DNA from: Bacteroidota bacterium
Lineage (GTDB): Bacteria > Bacteroidota > Bacteroidia > Chitinophagales > Chitinophagaceae
NCBI GenBank assembly: GCA_016868895.1
Contig: VGFK01000006.1
Coordinates: 19,021-83,020 of the forward strand
DNA length: 64,000 nucleotides
Direction: 5' to 3'
Numbering within the stretch: position 1 is the first letter of the stretch; every line of letters begins with the position of its first letter. Of this stretch, positions 1 through 10,473 are shown piece by piece. The notes under the pieces were generated by a model. The model made no database searches. It saw only the letters and a program-made list of their open reading frames with translations, and was not told the DNA's origin. The position numbers and the translations under genes were made by a program.

Positions 1-486
1 CTCCTGGAAGCGTTGAAGCGGGATCCTCAATACAAGTTTGTAGACGACATCCGCACTCCCGATTTGGAAGACCTGACCACTCAGGTTACTCTTGCATACA
101 AAAAAGCTGCAAAGGCTCTTAGTGTGTTGGAAAAAGAAAACCGAATAACCTGGAGCGTTTTTAAAAACACAACCATTTACCATCTGCTCAAAACAAATAC
201 GTTGCCATTTGCACGTAGCGGAATACCGATTGGGGGTGGACATGGAATTGTGAATGCAACACAGCACGATCATGGTCCGAGTTGGAAAATGATCATTGAA
301 ATGAATAGTCCAATTCAAGCAGTGGGAGTGTATCCGGGTGGACAAAGCGGTAATCCCGGAAGCCGGTATTATGACAATTTTGTCGATACCTGGGGGAAAG
401 GAGAATACTACTCCTTGTTTTTTATGCAGCAACAGGACAGGAACACCAATCAGTGGAAATGGAAAATGACTTTTAACGCAAACTAA
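1..486 (+). CDS. Penicillin acylase family protein, C-terminal part (truncated by left window edge)
   Basis: Frame is open to base 1 (LLEALKRDPQYKF...); GIPIGGGHGIVNATQHDHGPSWKMI...PGGQSGNPGSRYYDNFVDTW resembles the penicillin acylase C-terminus. The TTG start at 13 is an ORF-caller artefact. Confidence 0.85.
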   Translation, partial: LLEALKRDPQYKFVDDIRTPDLEDLTTQVTLAYKKAAKALSVLEKENRITWSVFKNTTIYHLLKTNTLPFARSGIPIGGGHGIVNATQHDHGPSWKMIIEMNSPIQAVGVYPGGQSGNPGSRYYDNFVDTWGKGEYYSLFFMQQQDRNTNQWKWKMTFNAN

Positions 487-495
487 TTCCCTGCC

Positions 496-846
496 ATGAA
501 ATTCTTTACTTCGTTTATTCTTTGTCCCATCATGGCCTATGCCATGGGCTTATTCCTACCCTGGTGGTCAGTTGCCGTGGCCGGACTCCTGGTAGGAGGG
601 TTCATTCCCCAAAAAGTAGGATTCACCTTCTTGTCGACTTTTCTGGGAACAACTCTTGTATACGGAATACTTATTGGGCTGGTCAGCTACAACAATGATC
701 ATATCCTGGCCAATCGGATTTCACAACTTGTGACCAAACAACCAGGTCCTTCAGTCATTATCCTTATTTCGGCTCTTATACCTGGACTTTTGGCTGGCAT
801 TTCTGCAATGACAGGTCGACTTTTCACGCTACTGATTCGGAAATGA
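496..846 (+). CDS. Small integral membrane protein of unknown function
   Basis: 116 aa with several hydrophobic segments; 10 bp after the acylase stop. Confidence 0.7.
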   Translation: MKFFTSFILCPIMAYAMGLFLPWWSVAVAGLLVGGFIPQKVGFTFLSTFLGTTLVYGILIGLVSYNNDHILANRISQLVTKQPGPSVIILISALIPGLLAGISAMTGRLFTLLIRK

Positions 847-857
847 GCTTTTAATCA

Positions 858-3344
858 ATGAATACACAGCTTGTAAGAATTCTGGGTGCATTGGTTATTA
901 TTCTTTGCTCGTGTACACGTTCTCATGCGCAATTGCTTCAGGGAAAGGTTTCTGATGAAAAGGGTCAGCCATTGGGTTTTTGTACCGTTGCGGTATTGAA
1001 ATCTGAAACCCGACACATTACCAATCCAAATGGCCTTTTCGCCATCCCCTTACGCCCTGGGAAGTACCGACTGGCCATTCAGCATGTCGGTTATCAAACC
1101 GATACCCTCCTTGTGGAAATGGGTGCCACTGACCAACACGTGAAAGTCAAGTTAAAGCCCAATGTACTGCTCCTGAATGAAGTGGTGATCAAAGCAAATT
1201 CTAAAGACCCAGCCTATGCAATTATTCGCAATGCGATCCGAGAACGAAAAAACAATGCCCGGAGTACAGAACAATTTCAATGCGAGGCATATATCAAAGG
1301 TCTAATCCGTACCAACGATTACCCAGATGTATTGCTGGGACAAGTAATCAATTTTGAAGATGGGGATACTTCTAAGAAAAAAATCATCTACCTCTCAGAA
1401 TCCATTTCAGATGTATACGTACAGTATCCTGCTCAAACCAAAGTGATTGTACGCTCTACACGCGTGAGTGGACAAACTAACGGCTTGGGATTGGCCACTC
1501 CACTGCTGATCTCGTTCTATGAAAACATCGTCAATCTCCCAAAGACCTTCAACCCACGAGGTTTTGTTTCACCCATTGCAGATGGCGCGTTGAGTTTTTA
1601 TTCGTACCGCTACCTGGGAGCTTTCTTTGAAAATAACCGACTTGTAAATAGAATTGAAGTCACCCCAAAGCGCGACTATGAACCCTTATTTTCCGGCTAT
1701 ATTCAAATTGTTGAGGATACCTGGAATATCCATTCTGTGAGCCTTTCACTCAACAAACGGTCGCTGCTGGAATTTGCCGACAAAATAAAAATTGAACAAT
1801 ACCACCAGGAATTTGCAAAAGGAATCTGGTTGGTGTCGGCACAAACCATTTACCCGGATGTGAAATTCCTCGGTTTTGATGCGGGAGGATACTTTACAAC
1901 CGTCTACTCCAAGTATAACCTTCAGCCCAATTTCCCCAAGAACTTTTTTGGCAATACACTCCTGATTTATGACTCCACTTCCAACAAAAAAACTGCTGAA
2001 TCATGGGACAGTATTCGTCCCGTCCCTCTGCTCAATGCAGAACTACTCGATTTTAGAAAAAAAGATTCCCTGGAGCATCTTCGAGAAGACCCTTTGTACC
2101 TGGACTCATTGGATCGTATCCAGAATAAAATCACACCATTTGGTGCAATATTCAACGGACAAACCATGATCTTCAGAAGAAAGAAAATGTCCTATGAATA
2201 CGATCCACTTTTGAAATCGGTCAGTTACAATACGGTGGAAGGAATAGCCCTTCAACTATCCGGGACCATCAAAAAAGATTGGAAGGGCAGGGACGAACTT
2301 TCCATTACACCCGTGCTTCGATATGGAACAACCAATCGGCATTTCACAGCTTTTTTAAGACTGGGCTATCGTTTTGGAAAAACCGATGTCAACAACCTCA
2401 ATTTTTCATTTGGGAAACGAATCTATCAATTCAACAATGCCAATCCCATACCCCAGATCATGAACACCTTTTCTACATTGATGACGGGAAATAATTATAT
2501 GAAATTATACCAGGCTGATTTTTTTCAAGGCCGGTATGCTCGGGTCATTGGAAACGGCATTGAGGTGCAATGGTCCCTTTCGTATCAAGATCGCACACCT
2601 CTGTGGAATACAGATACTTCCTATTCGTGGGGCCGATCAACTACCGTATTTAAAAACCTCACCCCCAATTATCCGACTGAAATATCATCTGCTCCCATGC
2701 CCCGTCACCGAGCATTCTCCACTACGTTCCGCATTGTGTACCGACCCGGGACCAAATACATTCAACTGCCGGATCGGATTGTATCGTCGTTTACCAATAA
2801 ACCCGTCTTCAGTTTTCAATACACAAAAGGAATCCCGGACATCATGGGCAGTGCAGTGGACTACGACAAATGGCGGTTTGCCGCCACAGGAGATGCTAAC
2901 TTTAAACTGGCAGGAGAATTGAAATACAGAGTTGAATTAGGAGGCTTTATTCGTTCCAAACGATTAGAAATTCCAGATTATCATCATTTCATTGGCAACC
3001 TCACGGGAAAATTAACTCCTTACGTAGAAAGTTTCCAGGTAGCCCCTTTTTATGCATTGTCCAATCGTGAAAAAATATTTCTTCAGACCAATATTGAATA
3101 CCGGCTCAATGGGTTGCTGACTAATAAAATTCCATTGATTCAAAAATTAAATCTTCGGTTGATCACCGGCCTCAACGCGATAGCCTTTAAACATGTCCGT
3201 TATCATGAATTATTTTTTGGTGTTGACAATATTCTGAAGATTTTCAGAGTGGATTATGTTTGGGGATTTGGGAAAAGTATTCAGCCACAGAATGGATTTA
3301 AATTAGGTATACGGGGATTCTCAACCCTCTTCACCGATTACTGA
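858..3344 (+). CDS. DUF5686 / carboxypeptidase-like regulatory domain outer-membrane protein
   Basis: Signal peptide, CarboxypepD_reg-like N-terminus (LLQGKVSDEKGQPLGFCTVAV), DUF5686-like beta-rich remainder. Confidence 0.85.
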   Translation: MNTQLVRILGALVIILCSCTRSHAQLLQGKVSDEKGQPLGFCTVAVLKSETRHITNPNGLFAIPLRPGKYRLAIQHVGYQTDTLLVEMGATDQHVKVKLKPNVLLLNEVVIKANSKDPAYAIIRNAIRERKNNARSTEQFQCEAYIKGLIRTNDYPDVLLGQVINFEDGDTSKKKIIYLSESISDVYVQYPAQTKVIVRSTRVSGQTNGLGLATPLLISFYENIVNLPKTFNPRGFVSPIADGALSFYSYRYLGAFFENNRLVNRIEVTPKRDYEPLFSGYIQIVEDTWNIHSVSLSLNKRSLLEFADKIKIEQYHQEFAKGIWLVSAQTIYPDVKFLGFDAGGYFTTVYSKYNLQPNFPKNFFGNTLLIYDSTSNKKTAESWDSIRPVPLLNAELLDFRKKDSLEHLREDPLYLDSLDRIQNKITPFGAIFNGQTMIFRRKKMSYEYDPLLKSVSYNTVEGIALQLSGTIKKDWKGRDELSITPVLRYGTTNRHFTAFLRLGYRFGKTDVNNLNFSFGKRIYQFNNANPIPQIMNTFSTLMTGNNYMKLYQADFFQGRYARVIGNGIEVQWSLSYQDRTPLWNTDTSYSWGRSTTVFKNLTPNYPTEISSAPMPRHRAFSTTFRIVYRPGTKYIQLPDRIVSSFTNKPVFSFQYTKGIPDIMGSAVDYDKWRFAATGDANFKLAGELKYRVELGGFIRSKRLEIPDYHHFIGNLTGKLTPYVESFQVAPFYALSNREKIFLQTNIEYRLNGLLTNKIPLIQKLNLRLITGLNAIAFKHVRYHELFFGVDNILKIFRVDYVWGFGKSIQPQNGFKLGIRGFSTLFTDY

Positions 3345-3370
3345 GCTGAACGTTTTTGTAACTTTGCATC

Positions 3371-4408
3371 ATGCCAACCCATCATAACCGTGTTTCCCGT
3401 AAATGGTTAAAAGAACGGGCCCTTGCAGATCCTACACCGCGGGTGACCCTTTCTTTTTACCACTATTTTGAAATCGAGCATCCTGGTGAATTTCGGGATT
3501 CGTGGTACAATCAATTGGTGCAATGGGATGTGTATGGAAGAATTTATATCGCTCATGAAGGCATCAATGCGCAGATCAGCTGTCCCGATCATCACCTCAT
3601 CAACCTAACTGATTTTCTAAATACCCATCCAGCTTTGAAGGGTATTCGATTGAATAAGGCGGTTGAAGAAAAAAGAAATTCGTTTTATGTGCTCGACATC
3701 AAAGTGCGCAGAAAAATAGTCGCCGATGGAATCGGAGATCCTGAATTCAGCATGGCCAATAAAGGCCGGTATGTAAATGCACGGGCATTCAATGAACTCG
3801 CAAATGACCCCAATACCCTGATCATCGACATGCGGAATCATTATGAGTATGAAGTTGGTCATTTCAAGAATGCAGTTGAAATTCCCAGTGATACCTTTCG
3901 AGAGCAACTGCCCATGGCTATAGACATGTTTACAGCCGAGAAAGACCGAAACATCATCATGTACTGCACAGGAGGGATACGATGTGAAAAAGCCAGTGCG
4001 TGGATGTTGCACAACGGATTCAAAAATGTTTTTCACTTAGAAGGAGGGATCATCCACTACGTCAACCAGGCCCGGGAACTTGGTTTAGAGAATCGGTTCA
4101 TTGGAAAAAATTTTGTGTTTGATGAGCGACTGGGTGAGCGCATATCTGAAGACATTCTATCTACCTGTCACACATGCGGTAAACCTTCTGATACACACGT
4201 GAACTGTGTCAATAGTGCTTGTCATCTGTTATTGATTCAATGCGATGAATGCCAGCAGAAATTAAAAGGCTGTTGCAGCAGCGAATGCCTCGATGTCGTT
4301 CAGCTTCCTGAGGAACAGCAAAAAAGCATCCGAAGGGGGGTGGATAAGGGCCAGAATATTTTCAATAAGTCACGTAAGAAAAAGCAGCAAGCCGGACCCT
4401 TACGGTAG
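3371..4408 (+). CDS. trhO: Rhodanese-related tRNA uridine hydroxylase, TrhO/YceA family
   Basis: Rhodanese loop [13 protein letters not shown]; Cys-rich C-terminal CHTCGKP...[16 protein letters not shown]. Confidence 0.9.
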   Translation: MPTHHNRVSRKWLKERALADPTPRVTLSFYHYFEIEHPGEFRDSWYNQLVQWDVYGRIYIAHEGINAQISCPDHHLINLTDFLNTHPALKGIRLNKAVEEKRNSFYVLDIKVRRKIVADGIGDPEFSMANKGRYVNARAFNELANDPNTLIIDMRNHYEYEVGHFKNAVEIPSDTFREQLPMAIDMFTAEKDRNIIMYCTGGIRCEKASAWMLHNGFKNVFHLEGGIIHYVNQARELGLENRFIGKNFVFDERLGERISEDILSTCHTCGKPSDTHVNCVNSACHLLLIQCDECQQKLKGCCSSECLDVVQLPEEQQKSIRRGVDKGQNIFNKSRKKKQQAGPLR

Positions 4409-5323
4409 GGCATCAATTGCTGCATTGACCTGATGTATAGTTTCCTCGTCGCTGAGCAAAGCGGGTACAAAAGGTTCACCAATCAGTTTTTCATACAGTT
4501 CAATGTATCTTCCTGAAATGGTGCTGATCCACTCATCGCTCATTTCCGGAACGACTTGATGCTCTTTTCCCATGAAATCATTGGCAATCAGCCATTCTCG
4601 GACAAATTCCTTGCTGAGTTGTTTTTGTCGCTCACCTTTTTCCTGGCGCTCATCAAAGCCATCTGCATAAAAGTAGCGGGAAGAATCGGGGGTATGAATT
4701 TCATCCATCAAAACGATCTGATCACCTAGCTTACCAAATTCATATTTCGTATCAGCCAGGATTAATCCTCTTGATTTGGCTATTTTTTTTCCTCTCTCAA
4801 AAAGTTGGAGACTGTATGCCGATAATTGTTCCCATTCTTCTTTGCTTGCCAGTCTGCTGTTGATGATTTCATCCGCAGAAATGTCTTCGTCGTGACCGGC
4901 AGCTGCCTTTGTACTGGGGGTAATCAAGGGAGTAGTGAAATAGTCGTTTTCTTTCAATCCATCCGGGAGGGTAATCCCGCAAAGTGTTCGACTGGTTTGA
5001 TAGGTTCTCCAGGCATGACCAACCAGATTACCCCTAACGACCATTTCAATTTTGAAAGGAATGCACTTCGTTCCAATGGAAACATGAGGAGCAGGAGTGG
5101 CGATCAACCAGTTGGGGCAAATATCGCGTGTGTGTTGCAGCATATATGCGGCAATTTGATTCAGTACCTGACCCTTGAAAGGAATGGGTCGGGGTAAGAT
5201 GACGTCAAAAGCGGATATTCTATTGGATGCCACCATAACCAGGTATGTATCCCGAATGGTGTATACATCTCGGACTTTGCCGCTGTAAATGGCTGTTATT
5301 CCATGGAAATCAAGGCTATTCAT
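4400..5323 (-). CDS. purC: Phosphoribosylaminoimidazolesuccinocarboxamide synthase
   Basis: [57 protein letters not shown]. Confidence 0.95.
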   Translation of the reverse strand: MNSLDFHGITAIYSGKVRDVYTIRDTYLVMVASNRISAFDVILPRPIPFKGQVLNQIAAYMLQHTRDICPNWLIATPAPHVSIGTKCIPFKIEMVVRGNLVGHAWRTYQTSRTLCGITLPDGLKENDYFTTPLITPSTKAAAGHDEDISADEIINSRLASKEEWEQLSAYSLQLFERGKKIAKSRGLILADTKYEFGKLGDQIVLMDEIHTPDSSRYFYADGFDERQEKGERQKQLSKEFVREWLIANDFMGKEHQVVPEMSDEWISTISGRYIELYEKLIGEPFVPALLSDEETIHQVNAAIDALP

Positions 5324-5461
5324 GCTTCGAAAATAACGTCAGGAGGGGAGACTGCCAATTTTTCCGATTACTGGCTGAAACGGCCAAGTTTCGGGGTTAA
5401 TTTTTTTTTATGAGGGGAACAATAACTAATTTGTACCCAAAATCGACCAAAATAATCGCTT

Positions 5462-8194
5462 ATGAAAAGATTGGTTTGCCTTGCAGTCACCCTGTTATGG
5501 ATGCTGCCGGCATTTCTACAGGCTCAAAACGTTACGATCAGTGGACAGGTAAAAAGTGCTACAGGTGAAAGCCTTGGTGCCGTTTCGGTAACCTTGAAAG
5601 GCAGTCCCAGTGGAACGTTTACCGACAACAAAGGAAATTTTAACCTGAGTGTTCCTTCCTCAACTAAATTTCCAGCAACCCTGATCTTTTCTTCCGTTGG
5701 ATATGAAATTTTGGAAGTACAGGCTTCTGGTGCTGGAGCAGTTTCCAGTGTCGTGATGACCCAGTCTTCGGTCTTGGGATCAGAGGTGGTGGTTTCTGCG
5801 ACCAGAACCCCAACTCGTATTTTGGAATCTCCTGTTTCCATTGAGCGCATCAACAATACGGCTCTGCGCAATGCGCCTGCTGCCGACTATTTCGATATGA
5901 CCTACAACCTCAAGGGAGTAGACATGGTCGCTTCGAGTCTTACGTTTAAAACGGTGACCACCCGCGGTTTCGCAGGCAGTGGTAACACCCGGTTTACACA
6001 AATTGTAGATGGAATGGACAATCAGGCTCCTGGTCTCAATTTTGCCGTAGGTAGCATCGTGGGCCTCAGTGAGCTTGATGTTGAGAGCATGGAATTGCTG
6101 CAAGGTGCGTCTTCAGCACTCTATGGCCCCGGTGGCATGAATGGTACATTGCTGATCAACAGCAAGGACCCGTTCAAATACCAGGGACTTTCCTTTCAAA
6201 TGAAAAACGGTATGATGCACGTAGATGGCAAGTACCGGGATCCATCGCCTTATTACAATTGGGATGTTCGCTGGGCCAAAAAGGTCAGCGAAAAATTTGC
6301 TTATAAAATCACAGCGGGACTGATCCAAGCCAAGGATTGGTTGGCAGCAGATAATCGCAACGTTTTGCGTTCCGGTCCTTTTCTGGGCAGCATCATACCC
6401 GGAACAAGAGGTACCGATCCCAATTACGATGGCATGAACATATATGGTGATGAAACCACCATTGACCTCAACCTTGTCTTAAATGGTATTGCGGGTCAGG
6501 CTCCGTTCCTGGCTCCGTATATTTCTACGCTTACGGGTTCACCCAATCCAGTTTCCAGAACAGGATTTACGGAGAAAGAGGTGACCAATCCCAATACAAT
6601 CAATTTCAAGATGGGTGCAGCGTTTCACTATAAAGTCACCAATTCCATTGAAGCGGTTGTTTCAGGGTTCTGGGGAACGGGTAATACCGTTTACACGGGA
6701 AGTGATCGTTACTCATTGCTGGATTTGAAAATGGGCCAATACAAAGCAGAATTGCGTCATAAGAATTGGAACCTGAGAGCCTATACCACCCGTGAAAATG
6801 CAGGACAGTCCTATAACACAACCATTACCACACGACTGTTCAACGAGGCCTGGAAGCCATCCACCCAATGGTATACTGAATATGGTCAGGCATACCTGGG
6901 CGGACTTCTCAACGGATTGAGCAAGTCCAATGCACATTCGTTTGCCCGTTCACAAGCGGATATCGGTCGACCCATCGTGGGAACACCTTTGTTCCAGCGT
7001 TTGTATGATTCGGTGCGTGCGCGTCCAATTTCTGCAGGGGGTGGTTTGTTTATCGACAAAACCAGCCTGACCGCTGTAGAAGGCCAATACAACCTGAGTC
7101 ATCTGACCGGGGACTTTGCTGACATTCTGGTGGGCGGTAACTTCAGAAGGTTCTTATTGAATTCTGAAGGAACACTCTTTGCCGATTCGGCTGGTAAAAT
7201 TCCCATCAATGAATATGGAGCTTATATTCAAATCGTAAAAGGTTTTGCGGATGATCGCATCAAGTTCACTGTTTCGGGTCGCTACGACAAAAACAGCAAC
7301 TTTAAAGGCCGGTTTACACCCCGCGCTACAGCCTTGGTACGAATTGCAAAAAACAACCATTTGCGTTTTTCTTATCAAACAGCGTATCGTTTCCCTTCTA
7401 CACAGCAACAATACATAGACCTGGCAGCAGGTGGAGCCATCCTCATTGGTGGTGTTCCAGATATGAAACGCCATTACAACATCGTGGCCAATCCCGTTTA
7501 CTCCGTTGCAGCGTTGTCGCAAGGTCAGCTGAAAGTGCAGACCTTTGATGATTTCAAACCAGAAGCGGTAAAGTCCTATGAAGTAGGATACAAAGGGTTG
7601 TTGTTCAACTCACGGTTATTGATTGACGCTTACTATTACCTTGGAAATTACCAGGATTTCATTACCCGTGTAGTAGTGGCACAGTCCATCACCAACAATC
7701 CAAGTCCTGCTGACATTGCTGTTCCTTCAAAAAGAAGAATTCTTTCCATTCCCATCAACTCACCAACCCAAGTTAAAACCAATGGTTGGGGTGCGTCTTT
7801 GGAATACCGCTTCAACAAAGGATTCTTTGTTACTGCAAACATGTCATCCGACGAACTCGGCGAAGTAGAAAATGCATTCATCACCTATTTCAATGCTCCT
7901 AAATTCAGAGGAAATGCATCGTTTGGTAATTACGGAATGGGTAAAAACAAGCGTGTTGGATTCAGCTTGGTGTACCGTTGGCAGTCTGAATTTGACTACC
8001 AGAGTGATCTGGCCAATGGTGTAGTTCCTGCATACAGGGTTTTGGATGCCCAAATCAGCTATAAGCTTCCTAAAATCAGCTCAATGGTGAGGGTAGGGGC
8101 GAATAACCTGTTGAACCAATATTACATTACTGCACTTGCAAATCCATCCATTGGTGGATTGTACTACGTTTCATTTGGGTACAACATCTTCTAA
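5462..8194 (+). CDS. TonB-dependent receptor with carboxypeptidase-like N-terminal domain
   Basis: Signal peptide, CarboxypepD_reg domain, plug domain (VVVSATRTPTRILESPVSIERI), beta-barrel ending in aromatic F. Confidence 0.93.
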   Translation: MKRLVCLAVTLLWMLPAFLQAQNVTISGQVKSATGESLGAVSVTLKGSPSGTFTDNKGNFNLSVPSSTKFPATLIFSSVGYEILEVQASGAGAVSSVVMTQSSVLGSEVVVSATRTPTRILESPVSIERINNTALRNAPAADYFDMTYNLKGVDMVASSLTFKTVTTRGFAGSGNTRFTQIVDGMDNQAPGLNFAVGSIVGLSELDVESMELLQGASSALYGPGGMNGTLLINSKDPFKYQGLSFQMKNGMMHVDGKYRDPSPYYNWDVRWAKKVSEKFAYKITAGLIQAKDWLAADNRNVLRSGPFLGSIIPGTRGTDPNYDGMNIYGDETTIDLNLVLNGIAGQAPFLAPYISTLTGSPNPVSRTGFTEKEVTNPNTINFKMGAAFHYKVTNSIEAVVSGFWGTGNTVYTGSDRYSLLDLKMGQYKAELRHKNWNLRAYTTRENAGQSYNTTITTRLFNEAWKPSTQWYTEYGQAYLGGLLNGLSKSNAHSFARSQADIGRPIVGTPLFQRLYDSVRARPISAGGGLFIDKTSLTAVEGQYNLSHLTGDFADILVGGNFRRFLLNSEGTLFADSAGKIPINEYGAYIQIVKGFADDRIKFTVSGRYDKNSNFKGRFTPRATALVRIAKNNHLRFSYQTAYRFPSTQQQYIDLAAGGAILIGGVPDMKRHYNIVANPVYSVAALSQGQLKVQTFDDFKPEAVKSYEVGYKGLLFNSRLLIDAYYYLGNYQDFITRVVVAQSITNNPSPADIAVPSKRRILSIPINSPTQVKTNGWGASLEYRFNKGFFVTANMSSDELGEVENAFITYFNAPKFRGNASFGNYGMGKNKRVGFSLVYRWQSEFDYQSDLANGVVPAYRVLDAQISYKLPKISSMVRVGANNLLNQYYITALANPSIGGLYYVSFGYNIF

Positions 8195-8229
8195 ACGAAC
8201 CATTGATTGATCAATTCAAATAAAAGATT

Positions 8230-9288
8230 ATGAAACAAGATAAATTATTCTCCAGGTTTTTTCTGCCGGTGTTGCTGGTAGTAGTGATCAGCTCCTGTAC
8301 AAAGAATGAAAATGTACCGGAGCCAGAACCCCTACCAAATCCAGTCCCTTCAGGAAGCACCATTGGTGAAGTGTTGAACTCCAACGCAAACTTCTCCATT
8401 TTGAAAGCTGCTGTTACTAAAGCGGGACTGTTGACGGCTGTATCGGATCGGAACTCCGTTTTCACAGTGTTTGCTCCAGATGATGCCGCATTTCTTCGTT
8501 CAGGTATTCCATTGGCTGCAATCAATGCATTACCAGCGGCTTCTGTGGCCAGCATTGTTCAGTACCATGTAATTCCTGGTGCGAAACTGACTTCCGACAG
8601 AATACCCACTACATTTCCAAATGTACAAATGCCAACAGCATTTATCATTCCTGCACCCAATACCAACCCATTGGTTCGATTCAGCAATTTCCCTTCGAAA
8701 AGGGGTGCTAACCTTTGGGTGAATAACATTCCGGTAACTGCTGCAGACGTTGCAGTGGCCAATGGAACCATCCATGTAACTGCTGCAGTAGTTGCTCCTC
8801 CTACACGCGTATTGCTGGATACCATGTCAAGGGATGCGGATCTTCAATACCTGGTAGCAGCTGTGATAGCTGCCGATGCGGGTGTTCCTGCCGGATCACG
8901 CTTCCAGGATTTTCTTGCCAATGCATTGGCGAATTTCACCGTGATGGCCCCCACCAATCAAGCGTTCATCAATCTGTTCACCGCCTTGAGATTGCCGGCA
9001 AGTCCATCCACCTTCGCGCTGCTCCCAGCACAAACCGTGCGTGGAATTGTCGCGTATCATTTATTGCTGGCAAGGGCATTTGCCGCCAATCTTCCTACGA
9101 CGCCCACACCAGTTAACTCGTTGTTGTCTTCGTCCTTACCGGTAGCTCCGCCACTGGTTTTTGATGCCACACAAGGAGTAAAAGGATTCAAGAATCCTAC
9201 CTATTCCAAGATTATTGCTGGAGGATTTGACCGTCATGCCATCAACGGTGTTTACCACAAAATTGATCAGGTATTATTGCCGCAATAG
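8230..9288 (+). CDS. Fasciclin (FAS1) domain lipoprotein, two FAS1 repeats
   Basis: Lipobox ISSC; FAS1 motifs VFTVFAPDDAAF / FTVMAPTNQAF and VVQYHVIPG / VAYHLLLA. Confidence 0.92.
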   Translation: MKQDKLFSRFFLPVLLVVVISSCTKNENVPEPEPLPNPVPSGSTIGEVLNSNANFSILKAAVTKAGLLTAVSDRNSVFTVFAPDDAAFLRSGIPLAAINALPAASVASIVQYHVIPGAKLTSDRIPTTFPNVQMPTAFIIPAPNTNPLVRFSNFPSKRGANLWVNNIPVTAADVAVANGTIHVTAAVVAPPTRVLLDTMSRDADLQYLVAAVIAADAGVPAGSRFQDFLANALANFTVMAPTNQAFINLFTALRLPASPSTFALLPAQTVRGIVAYHLLLARAFAANLPTTPTPVNSLLSSSLPVAPPLVFDATQGVKGFKNPTYSKIIAGGFDRHAINGVYHKIDQVLLPQ

Positions 9289-9305
9289 GCAACAACTACT
9301 TTCGT

Positions 9306-9339
9306 AAAAAAAAGACCGATTTCAAATCGGTCTTTTTTT
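9306..9339 (+). terminator. Bidirectional Rho-independent terminator between convergent fasciclin and ychF genes
   Basis: AAAAAAAGACCGATTTCAAATCGGTCTTTTTTT: GACCGATTT/AAATCGGTC flanked by A- and T-tracts. Confidence 0.92.
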
Positions 9340-9344
9340 ATGCA

Positions 9345-10445
9345 TTATACTGCAAACCTGAAATGCATGATATCGCCATCCTGCACGGTATAATCTTTGC
9401 CCTGTACAGCCATTTTACCGGCCTCCTTGCAGGCATGCTCAGACCCCAGTTGTATAAAATCATCGTAGCGGATGACTTCCGCGCGAATAAACCCCTTTTC
9501 AAAATCAGTATGAATTACCCCTGCAGCCTGAGGAGCCAGCATTCCCTTGGTGATCGTCCAGGCTCGAACTTCTTGAACACCAGCAGTAAAATAGGTAGCC
9601 AGGTTCAATAGCTTATACGTAGATCGGATCAGCCGCACGACACCACTTTCTTTTAATCCCAAATCTTCCAAAAACAGCTTTCGGTCTTCATAGTGCTCCA
9701 TTACGGCAATTTCACTCTCGATGGCAGCACTGACCAAGAGGATTTCAGCATGTTCATCTTTTACAGCATCGGTCACTGAGGCCGTATGTTTATTTCCGGT
9801 AACAACACTTTTCTCATCCACATTGCAAACATAAATAACCGGTTTTGCGGTGAGAAGGAACATATCATCGATGTGCTTTTGCCGTTCCTCAATGGTTACT
9901 GGTAAGGAGCGAACATTTTTGCCTTGCTCCAGATGCAGTTTAAGCTCTTTTAACAATTCAACTCCACGCTGGGTATCCCGGTCACCCGTCTTGGCCATCT
10001 TCTCGGTTCTACTCAGCTTCTTTTCAACACTCTCCAGGTCTTTGAGCTGGAGTTCAGTGTCAATGACTTCCTTATCGCGAATAGGATTCACTGAACCGTC
10101 TACGTGAATGACATTGTCATCTTCAAAGCACCTGAGCACATGGATGATCGCATCCGTATTCCGGATATTACCCAGGAATTGGTTGCCCAAACCTTCTCCC
10201 TTTGAGGCTCCTTTTACCAGTCCTGCGATATCCACGATCTCAACGGTGGTGGGTACCACTTTTTGAGGTTGAACTAATTTTTCAAGTTGTATCAACCGAT
10301 CATCGGGGACCGTTATCACGCCAACATTGGGTTCTATGGTACAAAATGGAAAATTCGCTGCCTGTGCTTTTGCATTGCTGAGCGCATTAAATAAGGTCGA
10401 TTTTCCTACATTTGGAAGACCAACAATTCCTGCCTGTAACGCCAT
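9345..10445 (-). CDS. ychF: Redox-regulated ATPase YchF (OBG-type GTPase family)
   Basis: GIVGLPNVGKSTLFNALSNAKAQAANFPFCTIEPNVG; C-terminal TGS-like domain. Confidence 0.97.
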   Translation of the reverse strand: MALQAGIVGLPNVGKSTLFNALSNAKAQAANFPFCTIEPNVGVITVPDDRLIQLEKLVQPQKVVPTTVEIVDIAGLVKGASKGEGLGNQFLGNIRNTDAIIHVLRCFEDDNVIHVDGSVNPIRDKEVIDTELQLKDLESVEKKLSRTEKMAKTGDRDTQRGVELLKELKLHLEQGKNVRSLPVTIEERQKHIDDMFLLTAKPVIYVCNVDEKSVVTGNKHTASVTDAVKDEHAEILLVSAAIESEIAVMEHYEDRKLFLEDLGLKESGVVRLIRSTYKLLNLATYFTAGVQEVRAWTITKGMLAPQAAGVIHTDFEKGFIRAEVIRYDDFIQLGSEHACKEAGKMAVQGKDYTVQDGDIMHFRFAV

Positions 10446-10462
10446 TTCAAAATGTTGAGTGG

Positions 10463-10470
10463 CAAAGATA
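10463..10470 (-). promoter_or_regulatory. Bacteroidota -7 box for ychF
   Basis: Plus-strand CAAAGATA, i.e. TATCTTTG on minus strand, 17 nt upstream of the ychF start codon. Confidence 0.55.
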
Positions 10471-10473
10471 CAT

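Noticed and set aside
2536-2922. 128-aa plus-strand ORF within the DUF5686 gene
   Set aside because: Out-of-frame overlap with a convincing long CDS; sequence has no domain-like character.
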